A DNA stretch of 10,104 bases from JBGTFE01 sp041747435 (GCA_041747435.1 JBGTFE010000014.1:1-10104); one strand, 5' to 3'. Counted from the stretch's first letter, positions 1-6,078 are shown. The notes: a model not told the origin generated them from the letters alone. Made by a program: numbers and translations.

Positions 1-614
1 CCGGTTTTTACGTCGAGGACGAGCGCGTCCAAGCCTTCCGCCAGCTTTTTTGACATTATCGAAGCGACGATCAAAGGAATATAAGGCACGGTCGAGGTTG
101 CGTCGCGTAGGGCGTATAGCTTTTTGTCGGCAGGCGCGATCTCCGCCGATTGACCAGCCATCGCAAAGCCGCATTTTTTGATGATTCGACGAAATTCTTC
201 GGTAGAAAGTTTTACGTTATAACCGGAGATCGATTCGAGTTTGTCGAGCGTTCCGCCGGTATGCCCAAGCCCGCGTCCCGAGATCATCGGCACGGCGACA
301 CCGCAGCAGGCGACAAGCGGCGCAATTAGCAAAGAAGTTTTGTCTCCGACTCCGCCGGTTGAATGTTTGTCCGCTTTCGGTTTCTCGATATCGGAAAAAT
401 CGAGAACTTCGCCGGAATGAAGCATCGCTTCGGTCAGAGCGTTTTGCTCGTCGGGATTTAAACCCTTAAGAAACATCGCCATCAAAAGCGCGGAAATTTG
501 ATAATCCGTCCAAGTTTTTGCGGTTACGCCATCGATAAAAGCGAAAATTTCGTCGCTCGTCAAAGCAAACCCGTCGCGCTTTTTCGCAATGATTTTTTGT
601 GGATTCACATTCAT
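1..614 (-). CDS. deoA: Thymidine / pyrimidine-nucleoside phosphorylase, N-terminal part (runs off the left edge)
   Basis: Cytosolic enzyme of pyrimidine salvage that splits thymidine (or uridine) with phosphate into the base and (deoxy)ribose-1-phosphate. The frame is open from an ATG at 614 to the window edge, giving 204 complete codons; the family is about 430-440 residues, so roughly the second half lies outside. The phosphate-binding motif KHSTGGVGDKTS is at residues 83-94, the family signature SGRGLGHTGGT followed by DKLE at 112-127, and SIMSKK at 185-190, so the active-site half is intact. The ATG overlaps the ispF stop codon as ATGA (614-611), which implies translational coupling as the last visible gene of the yacL-ispD-ispF operon. 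A TGA follows the only other nearby ATG (610), so 614 is the start. Sequence alone does not separate DeoA (thymidine) from Pdp (broad pyrimidine) specificity. The family assignment is certain; the gene symbol is less so. Confidence 0.93.
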   Translation of the reverse strand, partial: MNVNPQKIIAKKRDGFALTSDEIFAFIDGVTAKTWTDYQISALLMAMFLKGLNPDEQNALTEAMLHSGEVLDFSDIEKPKADKHSTGGVGDKTSLLIAPLVACCGVAVPMISGRGLGHTGGTLDKLESISGYNVKLSTEEFRRIIKKCGFAMAGQSAEIAPADKKLYALRDATSTVPYIPLIVASIMSKKLAEGLDALVLDVKT

Positions 615-1084
615 GATTTTAGTAAAACGACTGCTTCGCATTTGACCGCGCGCATTTCGCCAACGGAGCCGAGCTTTTCGCCAGTCTTTGCTTTTATCGA
701 AACGCAATTCGTCTCGATTTCAAGCGCTTGTGCGAGATTTCCGCGCATTTGATCGATAAACTCACGTAGTTTTGGTTTTTCAAGATGAATGACCGAATCG
801 ACATTCGCAACCGTGAAGCCCTCTTCCTTTACCAAGCCGAGCGCAAAACGCAAAAAAACAAAGCTGTCGGCATTTTTCCAACGCTCTTCGGCGTCAGAAA
901 AGTGCGAGCCTATGTCGCCAAGCGCAAGCGCGCCAAGAAGCGCGTCGGTGATCGCATGCGTTAAGGCGTCGGCGTCGGAGTGTCCTTCCGCGCCAAGGTC
1001 TGACGCGATTTCCACGCCTCCGAGAATTAACTTTTTGCCTTCGGCGAGACGATGAACGTCGCTGCCAAAACCGATTCGATACAT
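611..1084 (-). CDS. ispF: 2-C-methyl-D-erythritol 2,4-cyclodiphosphate synthase
   Basis: Fifth step of the MEP isoprenoid pathway: converts CDP-ME 2-phosphate to the cyclic diphosphate MEcPP with release of CMP, as a cytosolic homotrimer with Zn2+. The 157 residues are the usual family length. Metal-binding GSDVH is at residues 8-12 (Asp9 and His11), GHSDADAL starts at 35 and contains another active-site His, DIGSHFSD starts at 57, and the C-terminal KAKTGEKLG loop, which normally contacts the cytidine diphosphate, lies near 132-140. It sits 60 bases after ispD, with a palindromic element filling that gap, and overlaps the next gene by ATGA. No Shine-Dalgarno precedes the ATG; a GATAAT hexamer (1092-1097 on the plus strand) lies 7 bases upstream of the start, so a separate leaderless transcript is possible but unproven. 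The gene looks intact. Confidence 0.97.
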   Translation of the reverse strand: MYRIGFGSDVHRLAEGKKLILGGVEIASDLGAEGHSDADALTHAITDALLGALALGDIGSHFSDAEERWKNADSFVFLRFALGLVKEEGFTVANVDSVIHLEKPKLREFIDQMRGNLAQALEIETNCVSIKAKTGEKLGSVGEMRAVKCEAVVLLKS

Positions 1085-1095
1085 AGATTTTATTA

Positions 1096-1163
1096 TCAGA
1101 ACCGCCTGCGTTAGCGGGCGGTCGATACGTCGATTTCCCGTCCGCTAACGCAGGCGGTTCTGA
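1096..1163. repeat. Palindromic intergenic element, copy A
   Basis: Inverted repeat with 26-base arms at 1096-1121 and 1138-1163 and a 16-base loop. The arms match at 25 of 26 positions and the exception is a G-T pair that would still wobble in RNA. The outer end begins TCAGAACCGCCTGCG. Copy B at 5470-5543 shares the same arm sequence with a few changes. It fills nearly all of the ispD-ispF gap, and its right arm encodes the last five codons and the stop of ispD. Size and structure resemble REP-type or miniature palindromic elements; no transposase is present in the window. Confidence 0.85.
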
Positions 1164-1831
1164 CTTGTCAATAATACTTCCGCCAAGATTAAATCATCCG
1201 GCGTCGTTATTTTTATATTTCGCGCGTTGCCCTCGACGGCGGCGATCTCGTAACCCAATTTTTCGACCAGAAAACATTCGTCGGTGATCGATTCACCAAG
1301 ATCAACGGCGGCAAAAGCCTTTTGCAAGATTTCAAAACGAAAACATTGCGGCGTTAAGGCGCGTCTCAATTTCGCGCGGTCTATCGTTCCGACGATTTTC
1401 CCGTCCGCGACTTCTTTTATCGTGTCGCTCACCGCGGAAACCAAACAAGCCGCGCCTGTTTCGCTCGCTGTTTTGACCGTTAGCCGAATTTCTTCGACGG
1501 AAACAAGCGGGCGAGCGCCGTCATGAACGGCAACGATAACAGCGTGTTCCGAAACGGATTGCAAGCCGTTGAAAACGGATTCGGCTCGCGTTTTTCCGCC
1601 TGGAACGATCTTTTTCAGCTTTTCGAAATCATATTCTGACGCTGTTTGTTGAAATCCCTCGATCCGTTCCGCAGCTAAAACAAGAATGATCTCGTCGATC
1701 GCGGAACAGGATTCAAAACGTTCGATTGTGTAAATAAGAAGCGGTTTTTTATGAATTTCGATGAACTGTTTCGGGATCTCGCCACCAAAGCGTTTTCCCT
1801 CGCCGGCGGCGACGATGATCGCAGAGTTCAT
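1145..1831 (-). CDS. ispD: 2-C-methyl-D-erythritol 4-phosphate cytidylyltransferase
   Basis: Third step of the MEP isoprenoid pathway: joins MEP and CTP to give CDP-ME and pyrophosphate, in the cytosol as a homodimer. The 228 residues match the family length and a single Rossmann-like nucleotidyltransferase domain. The CTP-binding AAGEGKRF lies at 8-15, PKQF at 20-23, GGKTRAESV near 78-86, VHDGARP near 103-109, VSDTIK and LRRALTPQCFR in the middle, and GNARNIKITTPDDL near the C-terminus. The usual TDD is TDE here, a mild change. The ATG lies 3 bases after the yacL stop, so the two are surely co-transcribed. The last five residues (QNRLR) and the TAG stop come from palindromic element copy A, a C-terminal tail probably acquired when the element arrived. 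The enzyme core ends before that tail, so function should be intact. Confidence 0.97.
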   Translation of the reverse strand: MNSAIIVAAGEGKRFGGEIPKQFIEIHKKPLLIYTIERFESCSAIDEIILVLAAERIEGFQQTASEYDFEKLKKIVPGGKTRAESVFNGLQSVSEHAVIVAVHDGARPLVSVEEIRLTVKTASETGAACLVSAVSDTIKEVADGKIVGTIDRAKLRRALTPQCFRFEILQKAFAAVDLGESITDECFLVEKLGYEIAAVEGNARNIKITTPDDLILAEVLLTSQNRLR

Positions 1832-1834
1832 ATT

Positions 1835-2983
1835 TTATTCCAACTCTTCGACGATACTTGTCTGACGCAGCTCGCGGGCGGTGGTGCGCCGGAAAGTAAC
1901 CGAACGCGAATCGTGAATATTTGCGGAGTTTTCGGTAACGTCGTCCTTTTCTTCCCAAAGGCGCCCAAAGATCATTTTGCCGGCTGTTGTCTGCAAAACA
2001 CTGGTAACCGCGACGTCGGCGGTTTTACCGATAAGCCTGCGCGCGTTGTCGATTACGACCATCGTTCCGTCGTCAAGATACGCGACGCCCTGGTTGTATT
2101 CCTTGCCTTCCTTGAGCACAAAAACGCGCATCGCTTCGCCGGGCAGAACGACGGGCTTAAGCGCGTTCGCAAGCTCGTTGATGTTCAAAACCTGCACCCC
2201 GCGAAGCTGCGAAACCTTGTTCAAATTAAAATCGTTCGTAACGATCACGGCATCGAGCTGTTTGCCGAGCTCGATGAGTTTTAGATCGACTTCGCGGACG
2301 GCGGGAAAATCTGTTTCGATTATCTGAATGTCGATCTTTGAATTGTTGCGAAGGCGCTGGAGCATATCGAGCCCGCGGCGTCCGCGCTGGCGTTTTGAAG
2401 AATCGGGTGAATCCGCGACTTGCTGCAATTCGGTCAAAATAAACTGCGGAATGATCAAAGTCCCGCCCAAAAATCCGGTTTCGGCGACATCTGCAATGCG
2501 CCCGTCGATGATTACGGAAGTGTCAAGAATCTTGCAATCGTGCTTGACGTTCTTATCGGAAAAAATTCCGCCGAGAGCGGAAAGATCGAGATAATCTCCC
2601 TTTGCCGCACCAACCATCAAGCCGACATAGCCCATAAAAAATGCGAGCGAAATCGTCAAAAATGTCTGCATTTCAGCTGAAACTGCAGCTTCTTTTTGGA
2701 TCGATATCAAAACTCCGATCAAAAAGGCTCCGATTATCCCGAGAATCGAACCGATCGCCGCGCCGATCAAAGTTTTCAAACTCGCGCGTCGAACGCGCAT
2801 TTCAAAAGCGATGATAAAAATCGCGACGAGTCCGCCGAGCAAAGCGGAGAGAAACGGTCGAACCGCATCGTCAATGCCGGAAAACCCGAAGCGCGCCGTT
2901 CTTTCGAACGGATTAAGCAGGTAGCCCAGCAGCATTAGCAGTGCGATAAATCCAATTCTGATTATGAGAACGTCAAATTTCAT
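1835..2983 (-). CDS. Membrane-anchored PIN/TRAM-domain protein, YacL family (putative ribonuclease)
   Basis: Integral-membrane protein with a cytoplasmic PIN nuclease-like domain and a TRAM RNA-binding domain. Four hydrophobic segments lie near residues 5-25, 44-62, 70-94 and 105-126. The PIN domain starts at KILDTSVIIDGR (151-162), with acidic residues Asp154, Asp160, Glu185 and Asp251 in the pattern expected of a metal-dependent PIN active site. TRAM covers about 288-352, followed by a charged tail. The 382 residues match Bacillus YacL (about 366), whose precise function is unsettled; RNA cleavage is inferred from the fold. It is first of a run with ispD (3-base gap), ispF and deoA, and divergent from radA. 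In Bacillus, yacL also lies directly before ispD-ispF and near radA, which supports orthology. A TAAAAT hexamer (plus 2994-2999) lies 10 bases before the ATG; no clear Shine-Dalgarno is seen. Confidence 0.93.
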   Translation of the reverse strand: MKFDVLIIRIGFIALLMLLGYLLNPFERTARFGFSGIDDAVRPFLSALLGGLVAIFIIAFEMRVRRASLKTLIGAAIGSILGIIGAFLIGVLISIQKEAAVSAEMQTFLTISLAFFMGYVGLMVGAAKGDYLDLSALGGIFSDKNVKHDCKILDTSVIIDGRIADVAETGFLGGTLIIPQFILTELQQVADSPDSSKRQRGRRGLDMLQRLRNNSKIDIQIIETDFPAVREVDLKLIELGKQLDAVIVTNDFNLNKVSQLRGVQVLNINELANALKPVVLPGEAMRVFVLKEGKEYNQGVAYLDDGTMVVIDNARRLIGKTADVAVTSVLQTTAGKMIFGRLWEEKDDVTENSANIHDSRSVTFRRTTARELRQTSIVEELE

Positions 2984-3082
2984 GACGGAAAGAATTTTAC
3001 CACGAAATCTATTTATTCGGTAACAAAATCACGCGAATGAGGCTTCTAGATAATTTTCAACGTAACGGATACAATTTCAGCA
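2984..3082. promoter_or_regulatory. Divergent promoter region between yacL and radA
   Basis: This 99-base gap must hold the promoters for both the leftward yacL-ispD-ispF-deoA run and the rightward radA gene. Facing left, TAAAAT (plus 2994-2999) is a possible -10. Facing right, TACAAT (3070-3075) is a possible -10, only 7 bases before the radA ATG. Matching -35 boxes are weak on both sides. The function is inferred mainly from gene orientation; the exact boxes are guesses. Confidence 0.5.
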
Positions 3083-4459
3083 ATGGCAAAAGTTCCGAGC
3101 ACAATTTACGTCTGCCAAAACTGCGGCAGGCAGGAAAGAAAATGGAACGGCAAATGCGCCGACTGCGGAAAGTACGAAACTTTTGTCGAGGAAAAATTTC
3201 GCCCTACAATGCAGGTTGTCGGGAAAATCGGCGGCTTTGTTTCGCAGCTTTACCAAACAAAACCTGTTTCCTTCGCCGCAATCGAATCGCAAAACGACGC
3301 GCGAAATTCGAGCGGCATCGAAGAATTCGATCGCGTGCTTGGAGGTGGAATCGTTGGCGGCTCGGTCGTTCTTATCGGCGGCGCGCCCGGAATCGGAAAA
3401 TCGACAATCGTCATTCAAATGGCGGATAAATTGAGCCAAACCGGCGCAAAAGTCCTCTACGTTTCGGGTGAAGAAAGCGAAAAACAAATTAAAATGCGCG
3501 GCGAAAGGCTCGGCATAAATGCTGAAAACCTCTTTCTTTTGCCGGAAACAAATCTTGAAAACATTCTCGCGGAAACCGAAAGATTAAAACCGAATTTTGT
3601 TATCGTCGATTCAATCCAAACGGTTTTCAGTGAGCGAATCGAATCCGCGCCCGGCTCGGTTTCGCAGGTGCGCGAAGCCGCCGCGGCGTTTATGATCTTT
3701 GCGAAACAAACTTCGACGCCGGTTTTTCTCATCGGTCACGTCACAAAAGACGGCTCGATCGCCGGACCGAAAGCTTTGGAACACATCGTTGACACGGTTC
3801 TGTACTTTGAAGGCGACCGGCATCACAACCATCGAATAATCCGCGCGACAAAAAATCGCTTCGGCGCCGCAAACGAGATCGGTGTTTTTGAAATGACAAA
3901 TGCCGGATTGAAACCTGTCGCAAATCCATCGGAAGTTTTTTTGCAGGAACGACCCGAAGGCGCGAGCGGCTCGGTAGTAACGGTCTGTATGGAAGGCACG
4001 CGACCGCTTCTTGTCGAGATTCAGGCGCTCGTTTCCGGAACAAAATTCGGAACGGGCAGGCGAATGGCGCAGGGTTTTGATTATAATCGCGCATCGCTTT
4101 TGATCGCTGTTTTAGAGAAAAAACTCGGCTTTCAGCTCGCCGGCGACGACGTTTTCGTAAACGTTGCGGGCGGTTTGGAGATCGACGAGCCGGCGGCGGA
4201 TCTGGGCGTGATCGCGGCGATCGCTTCGAGCTATAAGAATTTGCAAATCCCGCCGGACGTCGCGGTTTTCGGCGAAGTCGGTCTGACCGGTGAAGTTCGC
4301 GGCGTTTTGCAGGCGCAAACCCGCGCCCGCGAAGCTCAAACACTCGGTTTTAAGAAATTAATTCTGCCTGCGACAAATAAAACGGGCTTGGAAAAATTGC
4401 TTGGAATGCGTGTGGTTGGCGTTAGAAATTTGAGCGAAGCGTTGGATGAATTGTTTTAA
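3083..4459 (+). CDS. radA: DNA repair protein RadA (Sms)
   Basis: DnaB-like/RecA-like ATPase that processes branched recombination intermediates and promotes branch migration alongside RecA. All family parts are present: an N-terminal zinc finger with CxxC pairs at Cys11/Cys14 and Cys25/Cys28; Walker A GGAPGIGKST at 99-108; Walker B VIVDS at 173-177; the RadA-specific KNRFG at 257-261; and a C-terminal Lon-protease-like domain from about 275 to the end, which in RadA is structural rather than proteolytic. The length, 458 residues, is typical (about 455). It is the only plus-strand gene, divergent from yacL. No Shine-Dalgarno precedes the ATG, while TACAAT ends 7 bases upstream, so a leaderless mRNA is possible. 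Its stop overlaps the end of hicB by 4 bases, tail to tail, with no terminator in between. Confidence 0.98.
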   Translation: MAKVPSTIYVCQNCGRQERKWNGKCADCGKYETFVEEKFRPTMQVVGKIGGFVSQLYQTKPVSFAAIESQNDARNSSGIEEFDRVLGGGIVGGSVVLIGGAPGIGKSTIVIQMADKLSQTGAKVLYVSGEESEKQIKMRGERLGINAENLFLLPETNLENILAETERLKPNFVIVDSIQTVFSERIESAPGSVSQVREAAAAFMIFAKQTSTPVFLIGHVTKDGSIAGPKALEHIVDTVLYFEGDRHHNHRIIRATKNRFGAANEIGVFEMTNAGLKPVANPSEVFLQERPEGASGSVVTVCMEGTRPLLVEIQALVSGTKFGTGRRMAQGFDYNRASLLIAVLEKKLGFQLAGDDVFVNVAGGLEIDEPAADLGVIAAIASSYKNLQIPPDVAVFGEVGLTGEVRGVLQAQTRAREAQTLGFKKLILPATNKTGLEKLLGMRVVGVRNLSEALDELF

Positions 4460-4680
4460 GCCGCTAATTCTCGTTGACGTGGTTCCGGAATTTCATCGCC
4501 GAATTCTCTTGCGGTTTCAAGCCAGAGTGCTATCGCTTCATTTACGTTTTGCACAGCATCAATCTGCGTTTCGCCGTGCGCCATACAACCGGCAAGTTCA
4601 GGAACTTCTGCTACAAAAATTTTATCGTCGTCGTCCCAATAAATCGTAATTTCGTATTTCTGCATCTGTCCGTTTGTCAT
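4456..4680 (-). CDS. hicB: HicB-family antitoxin (single-domain type)
   Basis: Probable antitoxin that binds and blocks the HicA mRNA-cleaving toxin encoded just before it. The 74 residues contain only the compact HicB fold: a strand region with YWDDDD near 14-19, then VAEVPELAGC at 23-32, a HGET turn, and a helix (DAVQNVNEAIALWLETARE) typical of the family. There is no C-terminal helix-turn-helix or ribbon-helix-helix segment, so it may not bind its operator by itself; many short HicB proteins lack this part. The ATG overlaps the hicA stop as ATGA, so translation is coupled. The start at Met1 is preferred for that reason; Met6 is an alternative. The 3' end overlaps the convergent radA stop by 4 bases. 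The symbol is by family; toxin neutralisation is not shown by sequence alone. Confidence 0.9.
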   Translation of the reverse strand: MTNGQMQKYEITIYWDDDDKIFVAEVPELAGCMAHGETQIDAVQNVNEAIALWLETAREFGDEIPEPRQRELAA

Positions 4681-4919
4681 AAATCATTCTTTCTCAAAAT
4701 ATTTCGAATCTGCCGAACTTGATAAGATTTCGCTTTGCTACCATCACGTTGCAAATTAGGTTTTTCAGCAATTCCTTCTTTTCTATAAGAATGATGGCTT
4801 CCTTTTATTCTTTCAATAAATCCGAGACTGAGCAAGAAACTTCTTAAATCTTCAAAATTTATGTTCGCATCGGCGTTTCCACTCAGGATTTTCTGACGTA
4901 TTTTGGCAAACCTGCTCAT
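4677..4919 (-). CDS. hicA: HicA-family toxin (putative mRNA interferase)
   Basis: Probable translation-blocking RNase of a type II toxin-antitoxin system, with the double-stranded-RNA-binding-like HicA fold. The 80 residues hold the hallmark GSHH at 40-43 (the His after Gly-Ser is the expected catalytic residue) within LGFIERIKGSHHSYRKEG, followed by NLQRDGSKAKSYQVRQIRN, which closes the domain. An N-terminal extension of about 20 residues precedes the core. It is first of the pair, 19 bases downstream of the pilZ-type gene on the same strand, so it may receive read-through; it also has a perfect TATAAT (plus 4925-4930) ending 5 bases before its ATG, with no Shine-Dalgarno, which suggests its own leaderless promoter. 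GC over 4681-4860 is about 32%, much lower than radA, which fits acquisition by transfer. Confidence 0.92.
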   Translation of the reverse strand: MSRFAKIRQKILSGNADANINFEDLRSFLLSLGFIERIKGSHHSYRKEGIAEKPNLQRDGSKAKSYQVRQIRNILRKNDL

Positions 4920-4924
4920 TGGGA

Positions 4925-4930
4925 ATTATA
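4925..4930 (-). promoter_or_regulatory. Perfect -10 box (TATAAT) for hicA
   Basis: The minus strand reads TATAAT exactly, ending 5 bases before the hicA ATG, so a transcript would begin at or within a base or two of the start codon. No good -35 is seen at 16-18 bases. It lies in the 19-base gap after the PilZ gene. Autoregulation of hicAB at this site would be usual for such a system but is inferred. Confidence 0.45.
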
Positions 4931-4938
4931 CGCTTAAA

Positions 4939-5388
4939 TCAACTTTCCATCGATAAAATGTCTTCGAGAATCTCGTCTTTTTCCCTTCTGAGGTCTGTGA
5001 TTTGCGGTTTGGTTTTTGGTTCGACATAGTTGACCGGCATTCCGAAAGGATCAACCTGCAGCGGCAAGCCTTGTATTTCGAGGTTTTGTGAGATTATTTT
5101 GCTCACCAACTCCTGTTCAAACTGCGTAATGTTCAGAAACTTGACGCCGATACCGTTGTCGGAGAAACGATAAAGCGCTTTACACATCAATGGCAGCCAG
5201 TTTCGGTTCGGAAGTTGGACGAGCAGCCGAAACTCTTCGCCGACAAGAACGTTTTCATCCCACTCAGCTAGACAGCCGCCAATGCTTATTTGGTGAAGCA
5301 GCGTTTCCTGTTTTTCGCCGTATTTTGTGACGCGAATCGCGGGAACGTCTAGCGAAAATCTGATAAATCGTCTTTTTTCTATCGACAT
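4939..5388 (-). CDS. PilZ-domain protein with altered c-di-GMP motif
   Basis: Small soluble protein of 149 residues, mostly one PilZ beta-barrel (about 5-100), a fold that usually senses cyclic di-GMP. The first motif RxxxR is present as RRFIR (Arg6 and Arg10). The second, normally [D/N]xSxxG, reads QISIGG (33-38): Ser35 and Gly38 are kept but the first residue is Gln. Ligand binding may therefore be weakened or absent. After the barrel comes a Pro-rich linker (about 105-125) and a charged helical C-terminus. There is no membrane segment or attached enzyme domain, so the output partner is unknown. An AAAGAG stretch 8 bases before the ATG at 5388 is a fair ribosome binding site, and TTGACC lies farther upstream without a convincing -10. 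The neighbours do not suggest a specific pathway. Confidence 0.87.
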   Translation of the reverse strand: MSIEKRRFIRFSLDVPAIRVTKYGEKQETLLHQISIGGCLAEWDENVLVGEEFRLLVQLPNRNWLPLMCKALYRFSDNGIGVKFLNITQFEQELVSKIISQNLEIQGLPLQVDPFGMPVNYVEPKTKPQITDLRREKDEILEDILSMES

Positions 5389-5469
5389 TGATGAAACTCT
5401 TTAGGAAGGAATTGGTCAACAAACAATCTATTCTACCGATTTTTCCGTCGTAAAAGCAATGATTTAAAG

Positions 5470-5543
5470 TCAGAACAGCCTGCGTAAGTGGGCTGGTAAA
5501 TGTTTGTTAACACTCACCAACCCGCTAACGCAGGCTGTTTTGA
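5470..5543. repeat. Palindromic intergenic element, copy B
   Basis: Inverted repeat with 27-base arms at 5470-5496 and 5517-5543 and a 20-base loop; 23 of 27 positions match. The arms begin TCAGAACAGCCTGCGT and are clearly the same family as copy A at 1096-1163. It lies between the bacilliredoxin stop (5553) and the PilZ gene start (5388) and is the main content of that 164-base gap. It could fold in the brxA-type transcript as a 3' hairpin, but no T-run follows, so it is not a standard terminator. Confidence 0.8.
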
Positions 5544-5552
5544 CAAGATCTA

Positions 5553-5996
5553 TTAAGTATTCGCCGCTTCAGTCTTTGCGCAATGCTCGTTAAAAGCATC
5601 GATCAGCGACTGTGCGATCGTCGTCGGCTGGCGACCTTCGAGGTCGCGTCTTTCAAACATTCCGACAAGCTTTCCGTTTTTCAAAAAACCGATCGCGGGC
5701 GACGAAGGAGCGTACCCCGTAAAATACTCACGGGCTATGTCCGTTGCGTCAATATCCGCGCCGGCAAAAACCGTGATCGTTTTATCCGGCTGATTTTGCG
5801 CGGTTTGCAGCGCCATCGCAATTCCCGGTCGAACGCCGCCCGCCGCGCATCCGCAAACCGAATTAACGACGACCATTACCGTTCCTTCCGTGTTTTCAAT
5901 TACTTCTTTCACCGCTTCCGGCGTTTTCGTTTCTTCGATCCCAAGCTGCGCCAATTCCTGGCGCATTCCGTGGATCATCATTTCTGAATATGGCAT
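5553..5996 (-). CDS. Bacilliredoxin, BrxA/BrxB family (YphP/YqiW type)
   Basis: Thioredoxin-fold protein that in Bacillus removes bacillithiol from oxidised protein cysteines (debacillithiolation). The 147 residues are the usual length. The active site is VNSVCGCAAGGVRPG (44-58), with the unusual CGC motif at Cys48-Gly49-Cys50 that defines this family instead of CxxC. A second conserved stretch is ARE followed by GYAPSSPAIGFLKNG (near 88-107), and ERRDLEGR follows. Whether this organism makes bacillithiol cannot be told from the window, so the thiol partner is open. The start at 5996 is supported by AGGAG (plus 6002-6006) at 5-base spacing, the best Shine-Dalgarno seen here. It lies 82 bases downstream of tsaE on the same strand and is followed by palindromic copy B. 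Family assignment is firm; the choice between BrxA and BrxB is not made. Confidence 0.95.
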   Translation of the reverse strand: MPYSEMMIHGMRQELAQLGIEETKTPEAVKEVIENTEGTVMVVVNSVCGCAAGGVRPGIAMALQTAQNQPDKTITVFAGADIDATDIAREYFTGYAPSSPAIGFLKNGKLVGMFERRDLEGRQPTTIAQSLIDAFNEHCAKTEAANT

Positions 5997-6001
5997 AAAA
6001 T

Positions 6002-6006
6002 CTCCT
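6002..6006 (-). promoter_or_regulatory. Strong Shine-Dalgarno (AGGAG) of the bacilliredoxin gene
   Basis: The minus strand reads AGGAG, then 5 bases, then ATG. It stands out because most other starts in this window have no recognisable Shine-Dalgarno, and it fixes the start codon of the bacilliredoxin at 5996. Confidence 0.7.
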
Positions 6007-6025
6007 ATAAAATAAGCTCAAGATT

Positions 6026-6065
6026 AAAGGTTCAAAGTTCAAAGTTTGAAACTTGACCTTTTTTT
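6026..6065. repeat. Imperfect hairpin with TTCAAAG repeats and a T7 run between tsaE and the bacilliredoxin
   Basis: The plus strand reads AAAGGTTCAAAGTTCAAAG and then TTTGAAACTTGACCTTT, forming an imperfect stem centred near 6043, with seven T at 6059-6065. The hairpin-plus-T order faces right, where no gene needs ending; facing left it has A7 before and only a weak T stretch after the stem. It may be a weak two-way terminator for tsaE or a simple degenerate repeat. Confidence 0.4.
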
Positions 6066-6078
6066 CAAGTATTCTTTT

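Noticed and set aside
1751..2284. Plus-strand open frame of 177 codons
   Set aside because: It lies opposite ispD and yacL, both of which have clear family motifs; it is an antisense shadow.
3741..4343. Minus-strand open frame of 200 codons opposite radA
   Set aside because: Arg/Pro-rich composition without domains, exactly what an antisense frame of a GC-rich gene gives.
1096..5543. Palindromic copies as part of a CRISPR array
   Set aside because: Only two copies, more than 4 kb apart, with no spacers or cas genes.
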